From the NCBI GenBank assembly GCA_964441755.1, contig CAYTVG010000011.1:62001-126000 (forward strand): 64,000 nucleotides of DNA. The letters run 5' to 3'. Below the pieces are notes generated by a model, which made no database searches, was not told where the DNA came from, and saw only the letters and a list, made by a program, of their open reading frames with translations. Numbering within the stretch: position 1 is the stretch's first letter; every line of letters begins with the position of its first letter. The position numbers were made by a program, and so were the translations under genes. Below are positions 41,092 to 49,946 of this stretch, piece by piece. The stretch is from JAUMBM01 sp964441755 (lineage in GTDB: Bacteria; Bacteroidota; Bacteroidia; Chitinophagales; Saprospiraceae).

Positions 41092-42210
41092 ATGTTGAAC
41101 ATTCATAAACGACTGTCAGTCTTATTATTGCCTTTATTGGTGGCTACTGCCTGCGGAGATGATACAGGCAAAGACTGTGAAAATTGTCCGGCTGATGAGC
41201 AGATAACTGCTGATTATCAACCGCAGGTCTACCCCATTACGGTTCCTTCTCATTTTTTGCCACCACCTTCCCCGGGCGACAATCCGCTGACGGTTGCGGG
41301 TGTAGCCTTGGGGCGCAGGCTTTTCTACGATCCCATACTATCCGATGATTTCAGTATGTCGTGTGCCAGCTGTCATCATCAGGACAAAGCATTTACAGAC
41401 GGGCAGGCTACCAGCAAAGGAATTTTGGGCCTCAACGGGCGCCGCAATTCGATGGCGCTGGTCAACCTGGCCTACAATCCACGAGGCTTTTTTTGGGACG
41501 GGCGTGCTGCTACACTTGAAGACCAGGCGCTGGTGCCTATTGAAGACCACCTGGAGCTCAACACCAGCTGGGAAAAGGTAGAAGGAAGACTTCGGGAGCA
41601 CCAGGACTATCCCGCGCTTTTCCGGCAGGCGTTTGGGATTCAGTATAAAAAAGAAATCACGCGTGAACTGGCGGTCAAGGCCCTCGCGCAGTTTGAGCGT
41701 GTCCTCATCAGCGCAGACAGCAAATACGACCGGGTTGTCTGGGGTAATCAGGGCGAGCTAAGTCCGCTGGAAGAACGCGGATACGAGTTATTCTTCGTAG
41801 AATTTGCACAGACGCTCGATCACCCCGGCTGCTCCCACTGCCATTTTGATCCTTATTTTACCGACAACCAGTTTAGGAACAACGGCCTCGACAGTGTTGC
41901 CAATTTTAGCCAGTTTGCCGATTTGGGAAGAGGTGCCATCAGTGGCAATCCCTTCGACAATGGTAAGTTTCGCGTGCCTACCCTGCGCAATGTTGCATTG
42001 ACAGCACCCTATATGCACGATGGCCGCTTCAATACGCTGGATGAGGTCCTTGATCACTATATGACCGGCGGGCACGGGGTCGAGAACGAAGATACCAATA
42101 TCAGGCCTTTCCACTTATCTCCACAAGATCGGGCTGCCCTGATTGCATTTATGCATACCCTTACCGATACTACTTTTATCCGAAATCCTGCCTTCAGCAG
42201 TCCGTTTTAA
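41092..42210 (+). CDS. MauG/MbnH-like dihaem cytochrome c peroxidase, lipoprotein (2)
   Basis: A 372-residue lipoprotein (signal ending LLVATAC) with haem motifs CASCH and CSHCH. It is collinear with the preceding protein (GRRLFYDPILSDDFSMSC, FWDGRAATLEDQALVP, TLRNVALTAPYMHDGRF, HYMTGGHG), so the pair arose by duplication and then diverged. An extra Cys pair occurs near the N-terminus (KDCENCPADE), possibly a further metal or redox site. The 9-base gap to the first peroxidase implies co-transcription. A T-rich terminator follows. The division of labour between the two enzymes is unknown. Confidence 0.88.
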   Translation: MLNIHKRLSVLLLPLLVATACGDDTGKDCENCPADEQITADYQPQVYPITVPSHFLPPPSPGDNPLTVAGVALGRRLFYDPILSDDFSMSCASCHHQDKAFTDGQATSKGILGLNGRRNSMALVNLAYNPRGFFWDGRAATLEDQALVPIEDHLELNTSWEKVEGRLREHQDYPALFRQAFGIQYKKEITRELAVKALAQFERVLISADSKYDRVVWGNQGELSPLEERGYELFFVEFAQTLDHPGCSHCHFDPYFTDNQFRNNGLDSVANFSQFADLGRGAISGNPFDNGKFRVPTLRNVALTAPYMHDGRFNTLDEVLDHYMTGGHGVENEDTNIRPFHLSPQDRAALIAFMHTLTDTTFIRNPAFSSPF

Positions 42211-42241
42211 GCAAATATGCTCCCATCGGCCGGGGATCAGG

Positions 42242-42286
42242 AAAAAAAAAGAGGATGATGATTTTTTTTCATTATCCTCTTTTTTT
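42242..42286 (+). terminator. Terminator of the MbnP/MauG-like cluster
   Basis: An A-rich arm ending GAGGATGATGA is followed by a loop of T's and TCATTATCCTC then a T-run; the inner 10-14 pairs are nearly perfect. It lies 31 bases after the second peroxidase stop. Confidence 0.75.
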
Positions 42287-42490
42287 ATTTTTTTCACAAA
42301 ACGACCTAATCATGCTATTTTATTTAATATAAGACATATTCAAGACTCTCCCTCACAATCAACACAACCAACAAAACACTGTATAACAATCAATTAAATT
42401 CAAAACAAAGAAAACTACAATTCAAATCAGCAAATATTACCTTTTTCACAAACCGTCTTTTTTGTCCTTTCATACCTATGTAGCTTGTAG

Positions 42491-42736
42491 CATCTTTGTA
42501 ATGTCAAACGAAAGCAAGTGGCAAACGAGCCACAACACTTCAAAAAGGAATAACGATGCAGGGAGTAAGTCAGACTAATGGGGATTATGTCTGACTTACT
42601 TTCTCAACGACTTCGAATGACACTACGACGAGAGTTCTTACTCAACATATATTAGTCTTCAGTTTCGCAAATGTTTATGGGATTATTGGTAGACAAGTCG
42701 TATCACTTTCTGGAAGTGATGCGACTTGTTTTTTTA
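42491..42736 (+). ncRNA. Candidate stand-alone structured RNA
   Basis: A -7-like CATCTTTG at 42491-42498 (with TTTC 19 bases upstream at 42468-42471) precedes two strong hairpins. Hairpin 1: AGTAAGTCAGAC (42564-42575) with GTCTGACTTACT (42589-42600), with TAAT/ATTA inside. Hairpin 2: 42693-42708 with 42714-42729, a 16-bp stem followed by T8, a good intrinsic terminator. No plus-strand gene follows for kilobases, so it is not a leader. A 12-codon frame (42556-42594, preceded by AAAGGA) lies within hairpin 1. I do not recognise an RNA family. The structures are clear; transcription is unproven. Confidence 0.5.
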
Positions 42737-43036
42737 TAAGTATTTGGCAGTGTAAACTGAAGCCATAGTTGACCTATGCTAATCCCTGCAATCTGCTGCA
42801 TTTAGTTGCATTTCATCAATCATACACCGGTGACAGAGCCACATGTACCAACAGTTTGATTTGCAGGTTGATGAAAGCCCCCCTTCCGAAACAGCCCGCC
42901 AGCGAAAAGTTTAATTGCGAGTCGTAAGCCTTGGTGCATAGTACATTGCAGGCAGCCTGCCAAAATGCTGAAGATTTTGGTGACAGGTCAGGCGAGCAAT
43001 TTGGCAGTACGGAACAGATAGAGCGGCCCTAGGGGC

Positions 43037-43073
43037 AAAAAAAAAGCCACCCTGTCCTTATGATCAGGGCGGC
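43037..43073 (-). terminator. Terminator of the giant adhesin gene
   Basis: On the minus strand GCCGCCCTG pairs with CAGGGTGGC (one wobble) and is followed by nine T's. It begins 33 bases after the adhesin stop. Confidence 0.8.
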
Positions 43074-43105
43074 CCAGTAAACCAATCTCACTTGCACTCC
43101 GAGCA

Positions 43106-46100
43106 CTAATTACGGAGAATCTTAAAGGTCTTAACATAGGTTTGTCCGTAGCGAACACGGACGAAATACAGCCCGCGCGGATACGCGCTGAGATCTAGCC
43201 TGCGAGTGCTTACCGTTGCCGGCAGAGATTGCTCAAATAACACGACACCATTGGCAGCGGAGAGTTGCATTCCAACTGTTTCATCGAAGGTGTCGAACAG
43301 TTCTATGGTTACCCAATCGTTGGTAGGATTGGGATACAGCATCATCAGTTTAGAATCACCGAAGAGAATAACTTCTGCTACATTAGAAGCCAGCTCATTA
43401 AGGGCTGCATCTCTGGCAATGATCCGATAGAAATTCCTACCCAGTTTGTTGGTATGGTCAACATAGGTGAAATAGTTCATTTGGGCAGTACTATCGCTGG
43501 CTTGGTAAGCCATGTGTAAGGTCTCAAAGCGGACACCATCGGCGGAACGCTGAATGAGATACGCGAGATCAGTTATTTCGGTGGGCATCTCCCACCGCAG
43601 GGTTACCTCCCTATTCTCCTCCCGGGTAACCTCAGCACTGATATTGAGCTGTTGACCACAAAGCGTTGGATTGATAATGACGGATACATTCCGAATACTG
43701 GTTGAAGTACAGCCATTTTGAGTAACCGACAAACGCACAGGAAAAACACCGCTCCCCAAAAAGCGCACCGACTGGCTCACTGCTGAAGAGAAGCGAGGTA
43801 CAGCAACAGGCCCAAAATCCCAGCTGTATACAGCATTGGGCTGCGCACCTACAGCCTGATAAGTCACCTCCTCATCCCTGCATACCAGTGAAGGCCCCTG
43901 GATATCAGCTATAGACTCATTGCCCACAGTGATTGTCACTACATTGCTTTCGAGGTAGGCAGAACAACCTGCGCGGCGTGCACACCGGATAAAGTGCGTT
44001 GTTTCCGACAGTGGTCCGGGTCTGAAATCAGGGCTGGTTGAATTGGGTATGGGCATCCAGTACTGAATATTGGTTGACGGGCTGGCCGTTGTAAACATCC
44101 AAATATACTCTATATCCCCGCTCCCCCCGCTGGGTACAACTGTATTTCTGATGGTATCCGGCTGCTGGCCCGGGCCGCATAGATACTGGTCGCAACAAAT
44201 CTGTCCGGCATCATCCAGATTTTCGCACTGGACAGTCAGGCCGGCATCAAAATCAGTCACCTCTCCCAGGCCTACAGTAAATACCGGCGTCATGAAGGTA
44301 AGCGGATCGACATCGCTGTCCAGCACATCATTACCGGCATTCATGATCGTAAGGTTGTACAAAGCCGGCGGAATCATAAACGTCAGCTTATACTCACCCG
44401 GCGGAACGGTGAAGCTGTATACACCCTGCGCGTTGGTGACAACCGTATCGAGATAAGCCGGCTGTCCCGGAGGCGTACTGATGATAACTACGATATCAGG
44501 CACACCGGGCTCTGACGGGTGGCGCAGCCCGTTCAGGTCTGTATCAAGCCACACACGCCCTTCCACCCTTGCAGGGCCCAATAATTCGACACTACAGCTG
44601 CTACTGCAGCCATTAGCATCTGTCACTGTGAGCCCGTAAGTTCCCGGGCTCAGTCCGGACAACTGAGCTGTAGTAGCACCGTTGCTCCACAAAAACGTAT
44701 AAGGCGCCGCACCCGCAGTAGCTGTAGCCTCAACGGCACCATTGCTGCCACTAAATGCATGCTGCAGGACTGTCACAGCGCATACAGGCTGCTCAAATTG
44801 CAGCAGCACAAGCGTATCGGCAGCCACACAAGCCTGATCATCCGTCACCGTCACCGAATACGTACCTGCCGCCAAATCACTGATGACAGCCGTATCTGTC
44901 ACACCATTGCTCCAGACATAAGAAAAAGGAGCCTGTCCACCGACAATCGTAGCTGCGATACGTCCGTCAGCAGCACCAGCACAAGTATTGCGCTCAACCG
45001 AAAGCGTTACGCTGATGGGAGGAGAAGGAACCACTTCGGCCGTATCAAGCACTGTACAACCAAAGAAATCAGTAACCGTAAGCTGATAAGAGCCAACCGG
45101 CAGATTGGTGATACTGGCAGATTGTGCACCTGTGCTCCATGTATACGTATAGGGAGGTGTGCCCCCTGCAGGAGAAGCAAACAACTGTCCGCCATTGTCC
45201 GCAGAACAGCCGGCAGGACTGGCTTCAATAGAAAGCAGCAGCGGATCGGGCTCCTGTACTGCAACACTAAGGGAGGCAGTACACTCATTGGCATCCGTAA
45301 CTGTAACATCGTAAGTTCCCGGAGGCAGGCTGTCGATCATCTGCCCGGAGTCGCCATTGCTCCAGGAGAATGAAAACGGAGCTGTCCCGCTGGAAATCTG
45401 CACGGAAGCCATACCATCCGCCGCCCCTACACAACTCACTTGCAGGCTGGAAACTGAAGCCTGGACAGGCAGTGTCTGGCTGATGCTGCTGCTATCCGAC
45501 CGGCTACAACCATTGACATCCGTAACGGTAAGCCGATAGACACCTGCCGCTAATCCCGACAATTGGCTACTGCTACTGCCCGTACTCCATGCATAGGTAT
45601 AGGGTTGTGTACCACCAGCCACCAGTGTTTCAATACTTCCTGTGTTTTCGGCTGAGCATACAATGTTTTCAGCATCGAGAAAAAGACTTAGCGCCGGAAT
45701 CTCCGTCAACACGATGGAAGGCAATGTTCGGGTACACCCCCGAGAATCTGTAATCGTCAGGCTGTAAGTACCCGCAGCCAGCTGGGTGGCCACAGGCGTT
45801 GTTTGTCCGTTACTCCAAAGAAAGCTGAGCGGAGGAGTCCCGCCAGCCACCAGAACAGAAGCAGTACCCGTAGCAGTTCCGCCACAAGCGATTACAGGCG
45901 CTGTAACTGTCGTTGCAAAATCAGCGGGCTGGTTAACTGATACTGTTGCAGTCGTCTGGCACAGATTGCCATCGGTGACTGTAACTGTATAGCTACCCGC
46001 AGTGAGGTTATTAATAGACTGGGCAAACATATTGTTGCTCCAGGCATAGAAATAAGGAATGACGCCACCACTAGCCACTGCGATTGCAGAGCCATCATTG

Positions 46101-49100
46101 CCCCCAAAGCAACTCACAGGACTTGTGTTTGTGGACAGATTGAGCATTAGCGGCTGTGTGATCAATACAGAGCCATTGAAGATACAACCTGCGGCATCCG
46201 TCACGGTAAGCCCGTAAGAGCCTGCAGTGAGATTACTGATCATACTTACATTGGTAGCGCCCGTACTCCAGGTATAGCTGTAGGGAGGGGTACCTCCTGT
46301 CACCGTTGTTTCGATACTACCCGTATTACCGCCAAAGCACCGCACGCTGCGGGGAAGAATGTTGACTGTAAAATCTGTCAGTTGCCCTATGGTAAGAGAA
46401 CTCACCTGTGTGCACCCCTGCGTATCTGTGATGGTTACATCATACGTTCCACCGGACACATTTTGTATATAGGGTGTCTGATCTCCCGTACTCCATTGAT
46501 ACTGATAGGGAGGAGATCCCCCTGTGACAAGCACGCTGGCAGCACCATCGAGATTACCACAGACGATGGTATTGGTTTGTGTGAGGATGAAAATTTCCGG
46601 ATTCAGCTGCACAGTATATGAAGCTACGGCTGTACACTCATTCATATCCGTGACGGTAACCGTATACACCCCTCCCGAAGGAGCCGTAATTGACTGAGTG
46701 GTTTGTCCTGTGCTCCACAGAAAAGAATAGCCCGGGCTTCCACCCGCAGGATTGGCGGTGAGCACCAACGAAGAATCTCCGAAACAGACCAGTTGCTGAT
46801 CGGCCGTGATGGTGACAGTCAACAGTGGCGGTTGGTTGACGACGACCGTAGTAGAGGTACTACAACCTGTACTCTCTGTCACTGTCAGAAAATAAGTAGC
46901 AGCCGACAGGCCGGAAACATTGGGTGTATTTCCTATGTTGGCCCACAGGTATTCGTAAGGCGGAGCTCCGCCGGTAGCAGTCACTACTGCGCTGCCCGTA
47001 GACTCCCCGAAACAACCTACATCCACTACACTAACGGAGATCATAAAATCATCAACCTGCACGATGCTACTTTCGCCCGTTGCCTCACAGCCATTGGCAT
47101 CCGTAGCTGTGACTGTATAGGTACCTGCACTGAGGCTATCGATGGCCTGCATTGTATCGCCATTACTCCAGTTATAGGTATAAGGTGGCTGCCCACCGGA
47201 AGCAGATGCGATAAGCACACCCGTGCTTCCCAGACCGCAGATGACCGTAGTGCCCGTTATAGATACATCGACAGCAGGTGCAGCTTCGATGGTGCGCTGC
47301 GCAAAAGCCGTACAGCCCAAGGCATCGGTGACAGTGAGCAGGTAATTGCCGGCAGGCAAGTTGGCGATGGTAGCCGAGGTAGCGCCGTTACTCCAGTTGT
47401 AAAAATAAGGAGGTGTACCCGCACTCGCCACAGCTGTCAGGCTGCCATTGGGGTTATTTTGGCAGGCAGTGGATGAGCCACTGATACTGGCCAGCACATC
47501 CGGTGGGCGGGTGATCGTCACACTTCCTGTAGCCGTACACCCCTCCTGAGAAACGACAGTGACTGAGTAAGTACCCTGCGACAAATTATTGATGTTAGCC
47601 GTTCCTGCACCATTACTCCAGGCATAAGCAAAAGGCCCCTGCCCCGTAGTAACCACGACTGAGGCCGTTCCGTTGTTGGCTATACAACTCGTCACATTTG
47701 TACTGCTAAGCTGAATCTGCAGCGCTGTTGGATTGGCGATGGTGGCACCGGCCGTGCGCTGGCAACCTACCCCGTCGATGACTGTCACTGTATAAGCACC
47801 AGCCACCAGATTGGTAATCGTCTGGGTGGTTGCCCCGTTGCTCCATGCAAAAGTAACCGGAGGTAAACCACCATTGATGTTGGCCGTGATGCTGCCGGAG
47901 CCCATGACACCACAGGCAGGCTGGGTAGCTACCGCATTGACTACCAGCGTAGACTGATTAGACAACACAGTAGTCACCGTACGCAGACAGCCACGCGTAT
48001 CCGTAACAGTAAGTGAATACGCCCCTGCCGGCAGGTTGTTGATTGAAGGCGTTGTAGCGCCTGTACTCCACAAGTATGTATAAGGAGCCGTGCCTCCGGT
48101 CACAATCGAATTGACGCTGCCATTGGCAGAACCCGAGCATATCGGCTGGACGACATTCAGCGATGCGTTGACTGCAGTAGCAGGCTGAGTGATGGTTGAA
48201 CTGGCCACAGCGGTGCACTCAGCCGCATCCGTAACAGTCACACTATATTGGCCTGGCCCGAGGTTGTTGATTATTGCCCCTGTCAGGCCATTGCTCCACA
48301 CATAGCTGAAAGGCGGCTGTCCCCCGCTGGCAGTAGCCGTCAGAGACCCGTTGGCCCCTCCAAAACAACTAACCTGTACAGCAGATACAGTCAGACTGAT
48401 GGCAGTTGAAGGATTGGAAATGGTGGCGCTGGCCGTACGCTGGCAGCCTGTTGCATCAGTGGCTGTAACCGTATATGCGCCGGCAGCCAGGTTGGTAATT
48501 GTCTGGGTATTAGCCCCATTACTCCAGGCGAATGTAATCGGAGGCAGTCCGCCACTAGTATTGGCGGTAATGCTGCCACTGCTCATAGCACCACAGGCAG
48601 GCTGGGTTACAACAGCACTGACGGCCAAGGTAGACTGATTGGACAGCACAGCATTGGCCGTACCCAGACAGCCGCGCGCATCTGTAACGGTGACTGAATA
48701 AGACCCGGCAGGCAGATTATTAATTGCCGGCGTTGTAGCCCCCGTACTCCACAAGTAGGTATAAGGACCTGTCCCCCCCGTCACGACCGCATTGATCGTG
48801 CCATTGGCAGAACCCTGGCAGACTGGCTGAGCTACACTTAGCATCACATTGACTGCAGAAGCCGGCTGAGTGACGGTTGCTGTCGTTACAGCTACACACT
48901 CGGCTGCATCAGCAACCGTTACCGTATACTGACCCGGTGCGAGATTACTGATCGAAGGCCCTGTCTGACCGTTACTCCATACATAGCTAAAAGGCGGCTG
49001 CCCGCCGCTGGCAGTTGCCGTCAGAGACCCGTTGGTATCTCCGAAACAACTGACCGGGACAGAGGATACCGTCAGGTTGATGGCACTAGCACCTACATTG

Positions 49101-49624
49101 ACACATTCCAATGCGCCACAATTATTTTGATCCGTAACCGTAACACAGTAATAACCAGGCGGCACATTGGGTAGAGTCTGGGCAGTTGACCCGCCCGTCC
49201 AATGATAATTATAGGGAGGCACCCCTCCGGTCGTCACTGCCGTCAGGTTGAATGGCGCGGTGCAAGCTCCGCCTGCATCTATATTGGCAACGATAAGCGG
49301 CGGCTGCGTCACTGTTGCTGTTGCCGTAGTTGAAAGTCCGTTGGAAGAAGTAACCGTGACGGAATAGCTGCCTGCCACAAGCCCGCTAATGGTTGAACCA
49401 TTTTGTCCGTTACTCCACTGAAAAGTATAAGGAGAGACCCCTCCTGTCACCGTAGCAGTTACGCTACCCGACGGAATGCCGAAGCATGGAGGTTGCTGAA
49501 CGCTGAAAGAAACGTTCAACTGTGCTGTGAGATGCAGGCTACAGAGCAGAAAGATTAGCAAGGGCAAAAGCCTTACTATCAGATTCTGCACAGAACCTGT
49601 TGATGAGGTTTTCCTTTTATACAT
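43106..49624 (-). CDS. Giant SprB-repeat surface protein with type A T9SS sorting domain
   Basis: A 2172-residue protein from ATG 49624 (MYKRKTSSTGSV, then the signal helix LIVRLLPLLIFLLCSLHL, cleavage after TAQ). About 22 repeats of roughly 75 residues follow to about residue 1680, each of SprB type with a Cys start, GG.PPY.Y.WSNG core, L.AG.Y.VTVTD..GC end. Next come an SdrD B-like domain (GRVWLDTDLNG, about 1683-1770), a PKD-like domain (about 1905-1980) and a C-terminal Por secretion tail (LYPNPTNDWVTIELF to KTFKILRN). This design is an adhesin exported by T9SS and attached to the surface, possibly for gliding. No PorP/SprF gene is adjacent. Function is inferred from domains. Confidence 0.92.
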   Translation of the reverse strand: MYKRKTSSTGSVQNLIVRLLPLLIFLLCSLHLTAQLNVSFSVQQPPCFGIPSGSVTATVTGGVSPYTFQWSNGQNGSTISGLVAGSYSVTVTSSNGLSTTATATVTQPPLIVANIDAGGACTAPFNLTAVTTGGVPPYNYHWTGGSTAQTLPNVPPGYYCVTVTDQNNCGALECVNVGASAINLTVSSVPVSCFGDTNGSLTATASGGQPPFSYVWSNGQTGPSISNLAPGQYTVTVADAAECVAVTTATVTQPASAVNVMLSVAQPVCQGSANGTINAVVTGGTGPYTYLWSTGATTPAINNLPAGSYSVTVTDARGCLGTANAVLSNQSTLAVSAVVTQPACGAMSSGSITANTSGGLPPITFAWSNGANTQTITNLAAGAYTVTATDATGCQRTASATISNPSTAISLTVSAVQVSCFGGANGSLTATASGGQPPFSYVWSNGLTGAIINNLGPGQYSVTVTDAAECTAVASSTITQPATAVNASLNVVQPICSGSANGSVNSIVTGGTAPYTYLWSTGATTPSINNLPAGAYSLTVTDTRGCLRTVTTVLSNQSTLVVNAVATQPACGVMGSGSITANINGGLPPVTFAWSNGATTQTITNLVAGAYTVTVIDGVGCQRTAGATIANPTALQIQLSSTNVTSCIANNGTASVVVTTGQGPFAYAWSNGAGTANINNLSQGTYSVTVVSQEGCTATGSVTITRPPDVLASISGSSTACQNNPNGSLTAVASAGTPPYFYNWSNGATSATIANLPAGNYLLTVTDALGCTAFAQRTIEAAPAVDVSITGTTVICGLGSTGVLIASASGGQPPYTYNWSNGDTMQAIDSLSAGTYTVTATDANGCEATGESSIVQVDDFMISVSVVDVGCFGESTGSAVVTATGGAPPYEYLWANIGNTPNVSGLSAATYFLTVTESTGCSTSTTVVVNQPPLLTVTITADQQLVCFGDSSLVLTANPAGGSPGYSFLWSTGQTTQSITAPSGGVYTVTVTDMNECTAVASYTVQLNPEIFILTQTNTIVCGNLDGAASVLVTGGSPPYQYQWSTGDQTPYIQNVSGGTYDVTITDTQGCTQVSSLTIGQLTDFTVNILPRSVRCFGGNTGSIETTVTGGTPPYSYTWSTGATNVSMISNLTAGSYGLTVTDAAGCIFNGSVLITQPLMLNLSTNTSPVSCFGGNDGSAIAVASGGVIPYFYAWSNNMFAQSINNLTAGSYTVTVTDGNLCQTTATVSVNQPADFATTVTAPVIACGGTATGTASVLVAGGTPPLSFLWSNGQTTPVATQLAAGTYSLTITDSRGCTRTLPSIVLTEIPALSLFLDAENIVCSAENTGSIETLVAGGTQPYTYAWSTGSSSSQLSGLAAGVYRLTVTDVNGCSRSDSSSISQTLPVQASVSSLQVSCVGAADGMASVQISSGTAPFSFSWSNGDSGQMIDSLPPGTYDVTVTDANECTASLSVAVQEPDPLLLSIEASPAGCSADNGGQLFASPAGGTPPYTYTWSTGAQSASITNLPVGSYQLTVTDFFGCTVLDTAEVVPSPPISVTLSVERNTCAGAADGRIAATIVGGQAPFSYVWSNGVTDTAVISDLAAGTYSVTVTDDQACVAADTLVLLQFEQPVCAVTVLQHAFSGSNGAVEATATAGAAPYTFLWSNGATTAQLSGLSPGTYGLTVTDANGCSSSCSVELLGPARVEGRVWLDTDLNGLRHPSEPGVPDIVVIISTPPGQPAYLDTVVTNAQGVYSFTVPPGEYKLTFMIPPALYNLTIMNAGNDVLDSDVDPLTFMTPVFTVGLGEVTDFDAGLTVQCENLDDAGQICCDQYLCGPGQQPDTIRNTVVPSGGSGDIEYIWMFTTASPSTNIQYWMPIPNSTSPDFRPGPLSETTHFIRCARRAGCSAYLESNVVTITVGNESIADIQGPSLVCRDEEVTYQAVGAQPNAVYSWDFGPVAVPRFSSAVSQSVRFLGSGVFPVRLSVTQNGCTSTSIRNVSVIINPTLCGQQLNISAEVTREENREVTLRWEMPTEITDLAYLIQRSADGVRFETLHMAYQASDSTAQMNYFTYVDHTNKLGRNFYRIIARDAALNELASNVAEVILFGDSKLMMLYPNPTNDWVTIELFDTFDETVGMQLSAANGVVLFEQSLPATVSTRRLDLSAYPRGLYFVRVRYGQTYVKTFKILRN

Positions 49625-49946
49625 GTGGCTATCCCTTAAATCGTAAAACAAGCACAGGCTGACAGTGAAGGAATCATACATGTAAGCTTTAGAGCATACA
49701 ATAATGATTACTGCACACGACAGATGTGTTACCGCTATTGAAGCGGGCAGGCAAGTTTATAAAGGGACAAAAATGGCAAGTGAGGTGGAAAAAAATTGCA
49801 AGTACACCTCTTTCATGTTGCAAAGTAAATTCATCGTTGCGATATATGCAACTTTTTACCCTGTTTTTTTTAAAACTAAATTATTGCTAATACGAGGAAC
49901 GGTAGAAAATCCGTGGTAAAAGGCGCTATTTTTTGCGTAAACGACA
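49625..49946. other. Intergenic region upstream of the giant adhesin gene
   Basis: A 322-base AT-rich stretch between the 1531-residue protein stop and the adhesin start. It holds the candidate adhesin promoter at 49821-49852 and would give a leader of about 190 bases. No gene and no strong hairpin. Confidence 0.4.
49821..49852 (-). promoter_or_regulatory. Candidate promoter of the giant adhesin gene
   Basis: On the minus strand GTTG (49849-49852) and TTACTTTG (49821-49828) are 20 bases apart, each one base from the Bacteroidota consensus. Predicted leader is about 190 bases. Confidence 0.35.

Larger units (their letters stand above)
42211..43105. other. Long non-coding region with structured RNA candidate
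   Basis: An 895-base AT-rich stretch between the peroxidase stop and the stop of the giant adhesin gene. It contains the peroxidase terminator, a structured element with its own terminator (42491-42736), and the adhesin terminator. From 42737 to 43030 I see no gene and no strong structure. Confidence 0.5.

Noticed and set aside
42556..42594. 12-codon frame in hairpin 1 as a real peptide gene
   Set aside because: Too short to support by itself; kept only as a remark within the RNA candidate.
42564..42736. Riboswitch or attenuator reading of the two hairpins
   Set aside because: No plus-strand gene follows the terminator, so there is nothing to control in cis.
46703..47476. Plus-strand frame across the SprB repeats
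   Set aside because: Antisense to the repeat array; its periodic look comes from the repeats.
43106..49624. Regularly spaced similar DNA blocks resembling a repeat array such as CRISPR
   Set aside because: The period is about 225 bases and the blocks are coding SprB repeats without identical direct repeats or spacers.
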